A stretch of 64,000 nucleotides of DNA from contig JANQHD010000032.1 of NCBI GenBank assembly GCA_028282805.1, positions 1-64,000 on the forward strand, in the 5' to 3' direction. Below are positions 6,795 through 14,858 of the stretch, piece after piece. The notes under the pieces were generated by a model. It made no database searches, was not told the origin of the DNA, and was given only the letters and a program-made list of their open reading frames with translations. Source of the stretch: Phycisphaeraceae bacterium (GTDB lineage Bacteria; Planctomycetota; Phycisphaerae; Phycisphaerales; Zrk34). Made by a program: the position numbers and the translations under genes. Position 1 is the first letter of the stretch; each line of letters starts with the position of its first letter.

Positions 6795-8723
6795 ATGAGT
6801 GACACGTTTGAACGCAATTACGAACGGCTGCGGACCCGCTGGCCCGAACTGGCCGAGCGGTTGGGCGCCGTCGAGCCGAGCGAGGCGTTGGTCGTCGAGC
6901 CGTCGAAGCAGCCCGGCTACCTCACCGGTGCGGTGGCGGTCAGCGACGGTGCGGGCGGGGCGAGGCGGATCACGCTGGCGTCGCGCCACCGGCCGAGCGA
7001 CGAGGCCCGGCGGTTCGCCGAGCAGGCCGACGTGACCGATCGCGCCGCGGTGGTGTGCATGGGCGTGGGCCTGGGCCACCACGTGCGCGAGCTGGCCAAA
7101 CGCCTGGCGGGCAAGTCGCTTTTGGTGGTGTACGAGCCGGACACGGCGCTGCTGCGCAGCGTGCTCGAAACGATCGACGCAGACTGGCTGGGCGCGCCGC
7201 ACGTCGAGCTGATGTGCGACGAGCCGGACGTGTCGACCATCACCCGTCGGCTGGAGACCTACGCCCCGCAGATCGCCCAGGGGGTGCAGGTGCTGACCCA
7301 CGCGCCCACGAGGCAGATGCACGGCGAGCGGATGAACGTGTTCGCCGACCGGTTCACGCAGTTCGTCGCGTACTGCCGGACGAACGTCGCGACCTCGATG
7401 GTGATCGCGCTGCAGACGTGCCGCAACTACGCCAACAACCTCGGGCGTTACGCGGCGGGCGCTTCGCTGAACGAGCTGAAAGACGCCGCCGCCGGTCGCC
7501 CGGCCGTGCTGGTCGCAGCGGGCCCGTCGCTGGCGCGCAACATACACCTGCTCGAAGACCCCCAGCTGCGTCAGCGCGTGGTGATCATCGCGGCGCAGAC
7601 GGCGCTCAAGCCGTTGCTGGCGCGCGGCATCAAGCCGCACTTCGTCACCGCGCTCGACTACCACCCCATCAGCCAACGCTTTTACGACGGGCTGCCCGAG
7701 CTGCCCGACGTGACGCTGGTCGCCGAGCCCAAGGTGAACAGCGCCGTGGTCGACCACTACCCGGGGCCCGTGCGTTTCTGCCGGGCGGGCTTCATCGACA
7801 CGCTGCTGGGCGAGTTGGGCAAGCCCATGGATGCGCTGCCCGCCGGTTCGACGGTGGCGCACCTGTCGCTGTACCTGGCGCAGTATTTGGGGTGCGACCC
7901 GATCGTGTTGACCGGGCAGGATTTGGGCTTCACCGACGGGTTGTACTACATGCCCGGCACGGCGATCCACGAGGTTTGGTCGGCGGAGCTGAACCCGTTC
8001 AACTCGCTGGAGATGCTCGAGTGGCAACGCATCGCCCGGCACAAGGCGCACCTGCGCAAGCTCGATGACGTCAACGGTCGGCCGATTTACACCGACGAGC
8101 AGATGCTCACGTACCTGCGGCAGTTCGAGCGCGACTTCGGCAACGCGGCGCAGACGATCATCGACGCGACCGAGGGCGGGCTGCCCAAGGCGCACACGAC
8201 ACGGATGGCGCTGAGCGAGGCGTTGGCGGCGCACGCGGGCGAGCTGTGCGAGCCCTTGCCCACGCCGCCGCGCCGGCTCGACCACGAGCGGCTGCGGTTG
8301 GTTTCGTTGCACCTGCAACGGCGGGTCGACGAGGTTCGGCAGCTGATGCAGACCAGCCGGCAGACGCTACCGATACTGCGCGAGATGGTCGAGCAGCAGC
8401 GCGACCTGCACCGCATGGGCAAGCTGTTCAAGAAGCTGGAAGCGAACAAGCGGCGCGTGGCCGAGCTGAACGAGGCGTTCGGGCTGGTCAACGAGTTGAA
8501 CCAGATCGGCGCGTTCAACCGGCTGCGTGCGGACCGGGCGATTCAGGTCAACGACGAGCTCGACGACTACGCCCGGCAGAAGGCGCAGCTCGAGCGCGAC
8601 ACCGCGAACGTGAAGTGGCTGATCGAGGCGTGCGAGTTGGTGTTGGAGATGTTCGGCGAGTCGGCGGCGCGGCTGGAAGTGTTGGCCGACGAGCACGAGC
8701 CGCCGATGGGAGCCGTGGCATGA
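6795..8723 (+). CDS. Maf-type motility accessory factor (DUF115) glycosyltransferase-like protein
   Basis: A 642-residue protein. The N-terminal third is Rossmann-like (AAVVCMGVGLGHHVRELAKR). The DUF115/MptE-like core runs from about residue 235 to 430, with VLVAAGPSLARNIHLL, PHFVTALDYHPIS, AGSTVAHLSLYLAQYLGCDP and LTGQDLGFTDGLYYMPG, all typical of the family. The last 130 residues form a long coiled region. Maf proteins transfer nonulosonic acids (pseudaminic or legionaminic type) to flagellin in the cytoplasm. The next three genes make a CMP-activated nonulosonic acid, which supports that role here. No flagellin gene is in the window, so the acceptor is inferred. Confidence 0.88.
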   Translation: MSDTFERNYERLRTRWPELAERLGAVEPSEALVVEPSKQPGYLTGAVAVSDGAGGARRITLASRHRPSDEARRFAEQADVTDRAAVVCMGVGLGHHVRELAKRLAGKSLLVVYEPDTALLRSVLETIDADWLGAPHVELMCDEPDVSTITRRLETYAPQIAQGVQVLTHAPTRQMHGERMNVFADRFTQFVAYCRTNVATSMVIALQTCRNYANNLGRYAAGASLNELKDAAAGRPAVLVAAGPSLARNIHLLEDPQLRQRVVIIAAQTALKPLLARGIKPHFVTALDYHPISQRFYDGLPELPDVTLVAEPKVNSAVVDHYPGPVRFCRAGFIDTLLGELGKPMDALPAGSTVAHLSLYLAQYLGCDPIVLTGQDLGFTDGLYYMPGTAIHEVWSAELNPFNSLEMLEWQRIARHKAHLRKLDDVNGRPIYTDEQMLTYLRQFERDFGNAAQTIIDATEGGLPKAHTTRMALSEALAAHAGELCEPLPTPPRRLDHERLRLVSLHLQRRVDEVRQLMQTSRQTLPILREMVEQQRDLHRMGKLFKKLEANKRRVAELNEAFGLVNELNQIGAFNRLRADRAIQVNDELDDYARQKAQLERDTANVKWLIEACELVLEMFGESAARLEVLADEHEPPMGAVA

Positions 8724-10201
8724 TCGTGGAGGCGAAGGCGCAGCGGTTGACGGCGTTTGTGCCGTACGAGGGCGGGGCGCCGGTCGAGCGTGTGATCGAA
8801 AGGCTCAGGCGCTGCAAGCGCGTGGAGCGTGTGGTTGTGGTGCACGGCGTGGGCGACACGCCGGCGCTCGACGCCGAGCGCGTGGCGGTGGGCGGGCCGC
8901 TGATGGGCCCGGTGCGCGGCCGGGCGATCGCGGGGCGCAAGTGGGCGACGACCTGCTGGCGGGGTGGGGTCGGCGGGGCGACGGTGTACGACGAGCTGAT
9001 CGAGCCGGCGGCGTTGGCCGAGGCGATGCGTTTGGTAGGCGTTGACGCGGGGCTGCTGGTCGGGCCCGACTGGCCGGTGGTCGACCCGGCGCTGTGTGAC
9101 GCGGTGATCGAACGGCACTTGGGCAACCCGCGCTCGCACCGCATGGTGTTCACGCAGGCGCCGCCGGGCTTGTGCGGGATCGTGTTGGCGGCGGAGCTGC
9201 TCGGCGAGGCGGCGGAGAAGCGTGTGATGCTGGGGGCGATGCTGGCGTACCAGCCGGCTGCGCCGCAGGGGGACCCGATCGCCAAGGACGTTTGCGTGCA
9301 GACGCCCGCCGAGCTGCGCGGCGCGATGGTCAGGGCCACCAGCGGGCACGCGCGCTGGCGCAAGGGGCTCGAAACGTTTGGCGGCGACTGCGCCGCGGTC
9401 GAGGTGGCGACGCGTTTGCAACCCGACCGCCGGCTGCCGCAGCAGCTGAACATCGAGATCACGCCGAAGCGTCGGGCGGCGGGGCCCATCACGCCTCAGC
9501 ACCACACGGTGTTCGACCGTCAGCCGATGACGTTGGAGTTGTTCGACAGGATCGTGGGGCAGTTCGAGCCAGTCGACGACCTGGTGGTGACGCTGGGCGG
9601 GATCGGCGATGCGCTGTGCCACGAGCGGTGGGGGGATTTTGTGCGGCTGTCGCGCGAGTGCGGGGCTTGGGGCGTTGGTGTGCAGACCGACCTGCTGGTC
9701 GACCAGGCGGCGCTCGAGCAACTCGTGGCGTCGCCGGTGGACGTGATCACGGTGCGGGTCAACGCCGACAGCGCGGCGCGTTACACGAAGCTGATGGGTG
9801 TCGACGCGTTCGAGCAGGTTTTTCACAACATCGAGTGGCTGCTGACCAACCGCCGTGCGGGGCTGCCGTGGGTGGTGCCGGCGATGACGAAGACGACGGA
9901 GAACGTCGAGGAACTGGAGACGTTCGTCGACCGCTGGACGTACTATGCGGGCCACGCGCTGGTGACGGGGCCTTCGACGGGGCGCGGCGCGATGCCGGAC
10001 CAGTCGGTGATGGCGATGCCGTTGCCGGCGCGTTACGTGGCGCTGCGTGACACGACGGCGATGACGGTGTTGTCGAACGGTCGCGTGGCGCCGGCCGACG
10101 ATTGGCTGGGGCACGACGCGATCGGCGATTTGTGCGTCGAGCCGGTGGCTGAGGTGTGGGCGCGTCAGGTGGACGCGGCGCTGGCCGAGCTGGCGGCGTG
10201 A
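8720..10201 (+). CDS. Radical-SAM/SPASM-like protein lacking cluster cysteines (spiro-SPASM-like)
   Basis: A 493-residue protein whose ATG overlaps the previous stop (ATGA). The first 200 residues resemble a nucleotidyltransferase fold (FVPYEGGAPVERVIERL). From about residue 240 a radical-SAM-like barrel follows: LNIEITPKRRAAGPITP is where the CxxxCxxC loop should be, then MTLELFDRIVGQFEPVDDLV and a GGIGDAL strand. The C-terminus, MTVLSNGRVAPADDWLGHDA then IGDLCVEPVAEVW, is a SPASM-like tail whose usual cysteine after 'NGRV' is an alanine. It resembles spiro-SPASM proteins described beside flagellar modification genes. As the cysteines are missing, it is probably not a radical enzyme. Confidence 0.75.
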   Translation: MIVEAKAQRLTAFVPYEGGAPVERVIERLRRCKRVERVVVVHGVGDTPALDAERVAVGGPLMGPVRGRAIAGRKWATTCWRGGVGGATVYDELIEPAALAEAMRLVGVDAGLLVGPDWPVVDPALCDAVIERHLGNPRSHRMVFTQAPPGLCGIVLAAELLGEAAEKRVMLGAMLAYQPAAPQGDPIAKDVCVQTPAELRGAMVRATSGHARWRKGLETFGGDCAAVEVATRLQPDRRLPQQLNIEITPKRRAAGPITPQHHTVFDRQPMTLELFDRIVGQFEPVDDLVVTLGGIGDALCHERWGDFVRLSRECGAWGVGVQTDLLVDQAALEQLVASPVDVITVRVNADSAARYTKLMGVDAFEQVFHNIEWLLTNRRAGLPWVVPAMTKTTENVEELETFVDRWTYYAGHALVTGPSTGRGAMPDQSVMAMPLPARYVALRDTTAMTVLSNGRVAPADDWLGHDAIGDLCVEPVAEVWARQVDAALAELAA

Positions 10202-10208
10202 GGGAACG

Positions 10209-11960
10209 ATGAGCACGTTATGCGTCATACTCGCCCGGGCCGGCTCGAAGGGGCTGCCGGGTAAGAACACGTTAGATGTTTGCGGCCGGCCGATGATCGC
10301 GTGGACGATCGACGAAGCGCTGTCAGCGCAGGGACGTGGTGTGGTCGACCGTGTGGTCGTCAGCACCGACGGCGACGCGATCGCGCAGGTGGCGCACGGC
10401 ATGGGCGTCGAAGTCGTGTTGCGCCCCGACGAGTTGGCGAGCGACACGGCGACCGTTGACGCGGCGGCGCGTCACACGGTGGAGCAGATCGAAGATCGCA
10501 CATCGAAGATCGCACATGTCGTTATTTTGTACGGCAACGTGCCTGCACGGCCGGCCGATTTGATCGACCGCGCGGTGGCGAAGCTCAAGGAGACCGGCTG
10601 CGACTCGGTGCAGTCGGTGGCGCCGGTGGGCAAGAACCACCCGTACTGGATGAAACGCGTCGACGGCGATCGGTTGCTGCCGTACGAGGAGAACGATGTG
10701 CACCGGCGGCAGGACTTGCCGGCGGTGTACATGCTCGACGGCGGGGTCATCGCGGTGACGCGCGCGGCGCTGTTCACGGAGCGGGATGGTGAGCCGCACG
10801 CGTTTTTGGGTGCCGACCGGCGGGCGGTGATCACGGAAGTCGGGGCCGTGGTGGACATCGACGTGGCGCACGACCTGCCCGCGGCGGAGCGTGCGTTGAA
10901 ACCGAGCGATGCGCCGCCCGAACCGTTGGCGATCGGCGGTCGGGCGGTTGGGCGGGGCGAACCGGTGTACGTGATCGCCGAGTTGGGCGTGAACCACGAC
11001 GGCTCGGTGGAGCGGGCGTTGGAACTGACGTACGCGGCGCACAAGGCGGGGGCGAGCGCGGTCAAGTTGCAGTTGTTCGACCCGGATTTGCTGTTCAGCG
11101 CCGAGGCGGAGCTCGCGGGTTACCAGCAAGGGGCGGCGGACGACCCGCACGCGATGCTGCGGGCGCTTCGGTTGGGCGTCGGGGAGATGCAACGGGTCAA
11201 GGCGCTGGCGCACGAGTTGGGGATGGGTTTTGTGGTGACGCCGTTCAGCTTGGAGAACATCGGTGCGCTGCGTGAGTTAGATGTCGACGCGGTCAAGATC
11301 GCGTCGCCGGATTGCGTGAACGCGCCGTTGCTTGATGCGGTGGTGACGCTGGGCAAGCCGATGTTAGTGTCGACCGGCGCCACATCGATGGGTGAGATCG
11401 GAGCGATGCGTCGTCGAGTGCGTGGGGTGTCGTTGGTGGTGATGCACTGCGTGAGCGCGTATCCGACGCCGTTGGAGCTGGCGACGCCGGGGGTGGTTGG
11501 CGCGGTTGCGGGCGGGGCGCACGGCGGGTACTCGGACCACACGGACTCGGTTTACACGGGCATGCTGGCGTCGAGCTTCGGGGCGGTGGTGATCGAGAAG
11601 CACCTCACGTATGACCGCGGTGCGGTGGGGCCGGATCACGCGGCGAGCCTGGACCCCGAACAATTTGCTGAGTATGTGCGGCTGATCGATATCGGCCGAC
11701 GCGCGACGCGCAACGAAACGTTCGATCGCACACACGGCCCGCACGAGCTCGAAGCCGACGTGCGCCGTGTGTCGCGGCAGAGCGTGTGCGCGGTGCGCGA
11801 CTTGAAAGCGGGCGATGTGGTGGTGGAGGAGGACGTGACGGTCAAGCGGCCGGGCACGGGGATACCCGCGGCACGGTTGCACGACGTGGTCGGCAAGGCG
11901 CTGCGGCGTGACGTGAAGGCGAACGAGCTGTTGCACGACGGAGACGTGGAACCCGGATGA
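10209..11960 (+). CDS. Fused CMP-nonulosonate synthetase and NeuB-type nonulosonate synthase
   Basis: A 583-residue fusion. Residues 1-230 are a NeuA/CMP-sialate cytidylyltransferase: ILARAGSKGLPGKNTLDVCG is its P-loop-like start, with DRVVVSTDGDAIA and the ending VVDIDVAHDLPAAER. From about residue 245 a NeuB synthase follows: PVYVIAELGVNHDGSVERAL, SAVKLQLFDPDLL, VTPFSLENIGALREL, KIASPDC, GYSDHTDS and VIEKHLTYDR. From about 505 there is the antifreeze-like SAF domain (RQSVCAVRDLKAGDVVVEED). NeuB condenses an N-acetylhexosamine with phosphoenolpyruvate and NeuA activates the product with CTP. Both steps in one chain, with the second-step domain first, is unusual. It starts eight bases after the previous stop and overlaps the next gene. 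Confidence 0.92.
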   Translation: MSTLCVILARAGSKGLPGKNTLDVCGRPMIAWTIDEALSAQGRGVVDRVVVSTDGDAIAQVAHGMGVEVVLRPDELASDTATVDAAARHTVEQIEDRTSKIAHVVILYGNVPARPADLIDRAVAKLKETGCDSVQSVAPVGKNHPYWMKRVDGDRLLPYEENDVHRRQDLPAVYMLDGGVIAVTRAALFTERDGEPHAFLGADRRAVITEVGAVVDIDVAHDLPAAERALKPSDAPPEPLAIGGRAVGRGEPVYVIAELGVNHDGSVERALELTYAAHKAGASAVKLQLFDPDLLFSAEAELAGYQQGAADDPHAMLRALRLGVGEMQRVKALAHELGMGFVVTPFSLENIGALRELDVDAVKIASPDCVNAPLLDAVVTLGKPMLVSTGATSMGEIGAMRRRVRGVSLVVMHCVSAYPTPLELATPGVVGAVAGGAHGGYSDHTDSVYTGMLASSFGAVVIEKHLTYDRGAVGPDHAASLDPEQFAEYVRLIDIGRRATRNETFDRTHGPHELEADVRRVSRQSVCAVRDLKAGDVVVEEDVTVKRPGTGIPAARLHDVVGKALRRDVKANELLHDGDVEPG

Positions 11961-13078
11961 GCAAGGGCCGCCGACACATCATGGTCGTTACGGGCACGCG
12001 GGCGGAGTTCGGGCTGCTCGAACCTGTCATGCGTGCGATCGAAGCGCAGCGGCGGTTGCGGTTGAGCGTAGCGGTGACGGGGGTGCACCTGGTGACTGGC
12101 ACGTGGCGCGAGGTGAAGCGCGCGGGGTTTGACATCGCTGCGCGGGTGCCGATGCAGAAGCGTGGCGAGGTGGGGCGCACGGCGGACGCGGTAGCGTTGG
12201 GGCGGGGTATCGGCGGGTTTGCGAAGCTGTATGCGCAGGCGAAGCCCGATTGCGTGCTGGTGCTGGGCGACCGCGTGGAGGTGTTCGCGGCGGCGAGCGC
12301 GGCGAGTGTGGCGGGGGTGCGGGTGGCGCACGTTCACGGGGGCGACCGCGCGGAGGGGGTGGCGGACGAGGCGATGCGGCACGCGACGAGCAAGTTGGCA
12401 CACGTGCATTTTGCGGCGACGGCGCTAAGCCGAAGGCGGTTGGTGCGGATGGGGGAACAAGAGGGTTTGGTGTTTAACGTGGGGTCGCCGGCGGTGGAGG
12501 GGTTGCGCGAGGTGACGGCGGATGAAGATGCGCCTCGCGTCATCGTGTTGCAGCACCCGGTGGGGGGGAGCGATGCGGAGGAGGAGAAGTGGATGCGGGG
12601 GACGTTGCGGGGGGTGTTTGGACCCCCGTGCCTCGCGGGGCTCGGCGCGGGGCTTGGGGGGCGGGTCGTGGTGATGGCGCCGAACGGGGACGCGGGGTGC
12701 GTTGGCATACGGCGGGCGATGAAGGGGATGAAGGTCGAGCCGATCGAGCATGTGCCGCGGGGTGCGTGGTTGTCGCTGCTGGCGGGGGCGGGGGTGATCG
12801 TGGGCAACAGCTCGGCGGGGCTGATCGAGGCGGCGGTGTTGAAGACGGCGTGCGTCAACGTCGGGCCGCGGCAGGGGGGAAGGGAGAAGCCGGGGAACGT
12901 GGTCGATTGCGATTACGGGCAGGGGCGCGTGCGCGACGCGATCGGGCGGGCGCTGGCGTTGGACCTGAGAAGGATGCGGCACCCGTATGGGGATGGGCGC
13001 AGCGCGCAGCGCATCGCGGCGGTGTTGGCGGAGATCGATTTGCGCCGGGTGCCGGTGCGGAAGCGGAATGTTTATTGA
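11957..13078 (+). CDS. neuC: NeuC-like UDP-GlcNAc 2-epimerase (hydrolysing) with in-frame REP insert
   Basis: A 373-residue member of the hydrolysing UDP-sugar 2-epimerase family: VVTGTRAEFGLLEPVM at the start, VLVLGDRVEVFAAASAA, RVAHVHGGDRAEG, then VVVMAPNGDAG and GNSSAGLIEA. It would make the hexosamine used by the preceding NeuB domain. ATG overlaps the previous stop. Residues 222-234 (GPPCLAGLGAGLG) are encoded by a REP-B-like hairpin, adding about a dozen residues before the VVVMAPN strand at a position where family members usually have a short loop. Whether it acts on UDP-GlcNAc, a di-amino sugar or GDP-sugar (sialic or legionaminic route) cannot be told. Confidence 0.87.
   Translation: MSKGRRHIMVVTGTRAEFGLLEPVMRAIEAQRRLRLSVAVTGVHLVTGTWREVKRAGFDIAARVPMQKRGEVGRTADAVALGRGIGGFAKLYAQAKPDCVLVLGDRVEVFAAASAASVAGVRVAHVHGGDRAEGVADEAMRHATSKLAHVHFAATALSRRRLVRMGEQEGLVFNVGSPAVEGLREVTADEDAPRVIVLQHPVGGSDAEEEKWMRGTLRGVFGPPCLAGLGAGLGGRVVVMAPNGDAGCVGIRRAMKGMKVEPIEHVPRGAWLSLLAGAGVIVGNSSAGLIEAAVLKTACVNVGPRQGGREKPGNVVDCDYGQGRVRDAIGRALALDLRRMRHPYGDGRSAQRIAAVLAEIDLRRVPVRKRNVY
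12619..12657 (+). repeat. REP-B copy inside neuC-like gene
   Basis: Starts GGACCCCCGTGCCTCGC and ends CGCGGGGCTTGG. Stem CCCCGTG/CGCGGGG closes a loop with the family's TCGC...GCTC signature, and the CTTG tail follows. It closely matches the copy at 13094-13131. The length keeps the reading frame open. Confidence 0.75.
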
Positions 13079-13093
13079 GGGAACGGTAGCCCC

Positions 13094-13131
13094 GGACCCC
13101 CCACGCCTCGCGGGCTCGGCATGGGGCTTGG
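13094..13131 (+). repeat. REP-B copy downstream of neuC-like gene
   Basis: Begins GGACCCCCCACGCCTCGC and ends ATGGGGCTTGG, fifteen bases after the NeuC-like stop codon. It has the same plan and order as the in-gene copy (stem, TCGC...GCTC loop, CTTG tail), with stem bases changed. Confidence 0.75.
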
Positions 13132-13160
13132 CTCAGGGCTCACAACTCAAGACTCAAGGC

Positions 13161-14438
13161 TTACGTGGTTGGGGCGCTGAAGCGGGAGCCTTGCAGTTCG
13201 ACGCGGCGGTTGACCGAGGGGCCGGGGGGGACCAGCTTGTGGGCGGCGATCATGACGATGAGGATGCCGAGGTTGCCGAGCAGGACGTAGCGTTCGATGC
13301 CGAGGAAGACGAACACGCCGGTCATGAGCAGGATCAGCAGCGACAGGGGGATGAGGCTGCGCCAGGCGAGGCGCATGAGCTGGTCGAAGCGGAAGCGGGG
13401 CAGGGTCCAGCGGATCCACATCATGATCGCGAGCAGGGCGACGACCTTGCCGAGGAACACGCCTGTTTTGAGCAGCGCCGGGCCGAGGCCGGTGGCGTCG
13501 GCGGTCAGGCCGGGCGCGTGCCAGCCGCCGAGGAAGAGGATGGCGAAGAACGCGCAGCCGCCGACCATGTGGATGTACTCGCCGAGGAAGAACAGGGCGA
13601 ACTTCATGGACGAGTACTCGGTGTGGTAACCGCCGACCAGTTCGGACTCGCACTCGGCTAAGTCGAACGGGGCGCGGTTGGACTCGGCGAGGACGCACGC
13701 GAAGAACAGCACCGCGCCGATCGGCTGGTGCCAGAGGTTCCAGTCGAGCGCCCAGGTGTGCAGCGCCTGCGAGTCGACGATGTCGGTGGCGCGGGCCGAG
13801 CCGACCATGAGCAGGACGACGAGGACCATCAGGCCCATGGGGATCTCGTAGCTGAGCATCTGCGCGGTGGCGCGGAGCCCGCCGAAGAAGGCGAACTTGT
13901 TGTTCGCCGCCCACGCGCCGACGACGATGCCGTACACGGCCAGCGAGCCGGTGGCGAGCATGTAGATCACGCCGATGTTGATGTCGGCCACGGCGACGAC
14001 GGTGCTGCCCGGCGCGACCTGGAAACCGAACGGCAGCGGTTCGCCGCCGATGACGGGCAGCCAGCCCCACCAGTGCGTCCAACCGGGGAACTCGTACACG
14101 CCGCCCCAGGGCACGATCGCCCAGGCGATCATCGCGGGGACCACGGCCATGGCGGGCGCCAGCAGGAACAACCACTTGTCGACGTTGCGGGGGTTGTAGT
14201 CTTCCTTGACGAGGAACTTGATGCCGTCGGCCAGCGGTTGACCGAGGCCGAAGTGTCGCTTCTTGGCGCTGTCGCCGAAGCCGAAGGTCAGGCCCACGCG
14301 GTTGGGGCCGATGCGGTCCTGCACGTAGGAGGCGATCTTGCGTTCGAGCAGGATGCCGTAGGCCACGCCGCCGAGGATCACGTGCAGGATGACCATCAGC
14401 GTGATCGAGGAAACGAACAGTTGAGCTTCGATGACCAT
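13161..14438 (-). CDS. nuoH: NADH-quinone oxidoreductase subunit H
   Basis: A 425-residue polytopic membrane protein, subunit H (ND1-like) of respiratory complex I. Diagnostic segments are RIGPNRVGLTFGFG, LADGIKFLVKEDYNP, the acidic loop LAESNRAPFDLAECESELV then GGYHTEYSSMKFALFFLGEY. H forms part of the quinone-binding site between the peripheral arm and the membrane arm. It is somewhat longer than the usual 330-370 residues because of a W-rich loop (WTHWWGWLPVIGGE) near residues 117-135. No other nuo genes are seen within the window, so it stands apart from the usual operon. The ATG at 14438 has no obvious Shine-Dalgarno sequence. Confidence 0.95.
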   Translation of the reverse strand: MVIEAQLFVSSITLMVILHVILGGVAYGILLERKIASYVQDRIGPNRVGLTFGFGDSAKKRHFGLGQPLADGIKFLVKEDYNPRNVDKWLFLLAPAMAVVPAMIAWAIVPWGGVYEFPGWTHWWGWLPVIGGEPLPFGFQVAPGSTVVAVADINIGVIYMLATGSLAVYGIVVGAWAANNKFAFFGGLRATAQMLSYEIPMGLMVLVVLLMVGSARATDIVDSQALHTWALDWNLWHQPIGAVLFFACVLAESNRAPFDLAECESELVGGYHTEYSSMKFALFFLGEYIHMVGGCAFFAILFLGGWHAPGLTADATGLGPALLKTGVFLGKVVALLAIMMWIRWTLPRFRFDQLMRLAWRSLIPLSLLILLMTGVFVFLGIERYVLLGNLGILIVMIAAHKLVPPGPSVNRRVELQGSRFSAPTT

Positions 14439-14858
14439 TCTTGGGCGTATCCGTCGGTTTACATCGACACTGACGAGCGGTAACGAGGCGGCATCTTACC
14501 GGCTGGCCGGATCGTGGGCCAGAGGGCAAAAATCGCGGGTGCGCCCGGGGCAGGCGTGTGGAAAACATGTGAACAGATCGACCACGCCGCGATGGGGGCT
14601 CATCAAGGGCCTTGCCGCGATCAGGGCAAAAACTCTCCATTTTTTCTCATTTAACCCTGCACGGATGACTTACCCTGTTGCGCTACGGCTAAATGGGTTA
14701 ATTCTGGGGTATATTTCGCGATTCTTCACTGATCGGCGTTCAGATGGGCTCAAATCGTCTGGTTACGCGCCAATGAAGCCCCGTTCCAAGGCGAAGGACC
14801 CCCGTGATGTGGATAAACATCGAATCGCCAATTGTTTGTCGAGCGCTGGACGGGCGAT
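14439..14858. other. Intergenic region with AT-rich promoter-like patch
   Basis: No gene is supported. The stretch 14635-14735 is AT-rich (catttttctcatttaaccc) and holds GGGTATATTTCGCG near 14707, a motif shared with the region before the PEP-CTERM gene at 25624. The nuoH promoter should lie on the minus strand here. A short plus-strand frame from about 14773 runs on into lepB antisense sequence and is not accepted. Confidence 0.5.

Noticed and set aside
6642-8318. Long open frames on the minus strand opposite the Maf gene, and similar ones opposite most genes
   Set aside because: They are arginine-, alanine- and histidine-rich shadows caused by high GC; the plus-strand frame has recognised domains.
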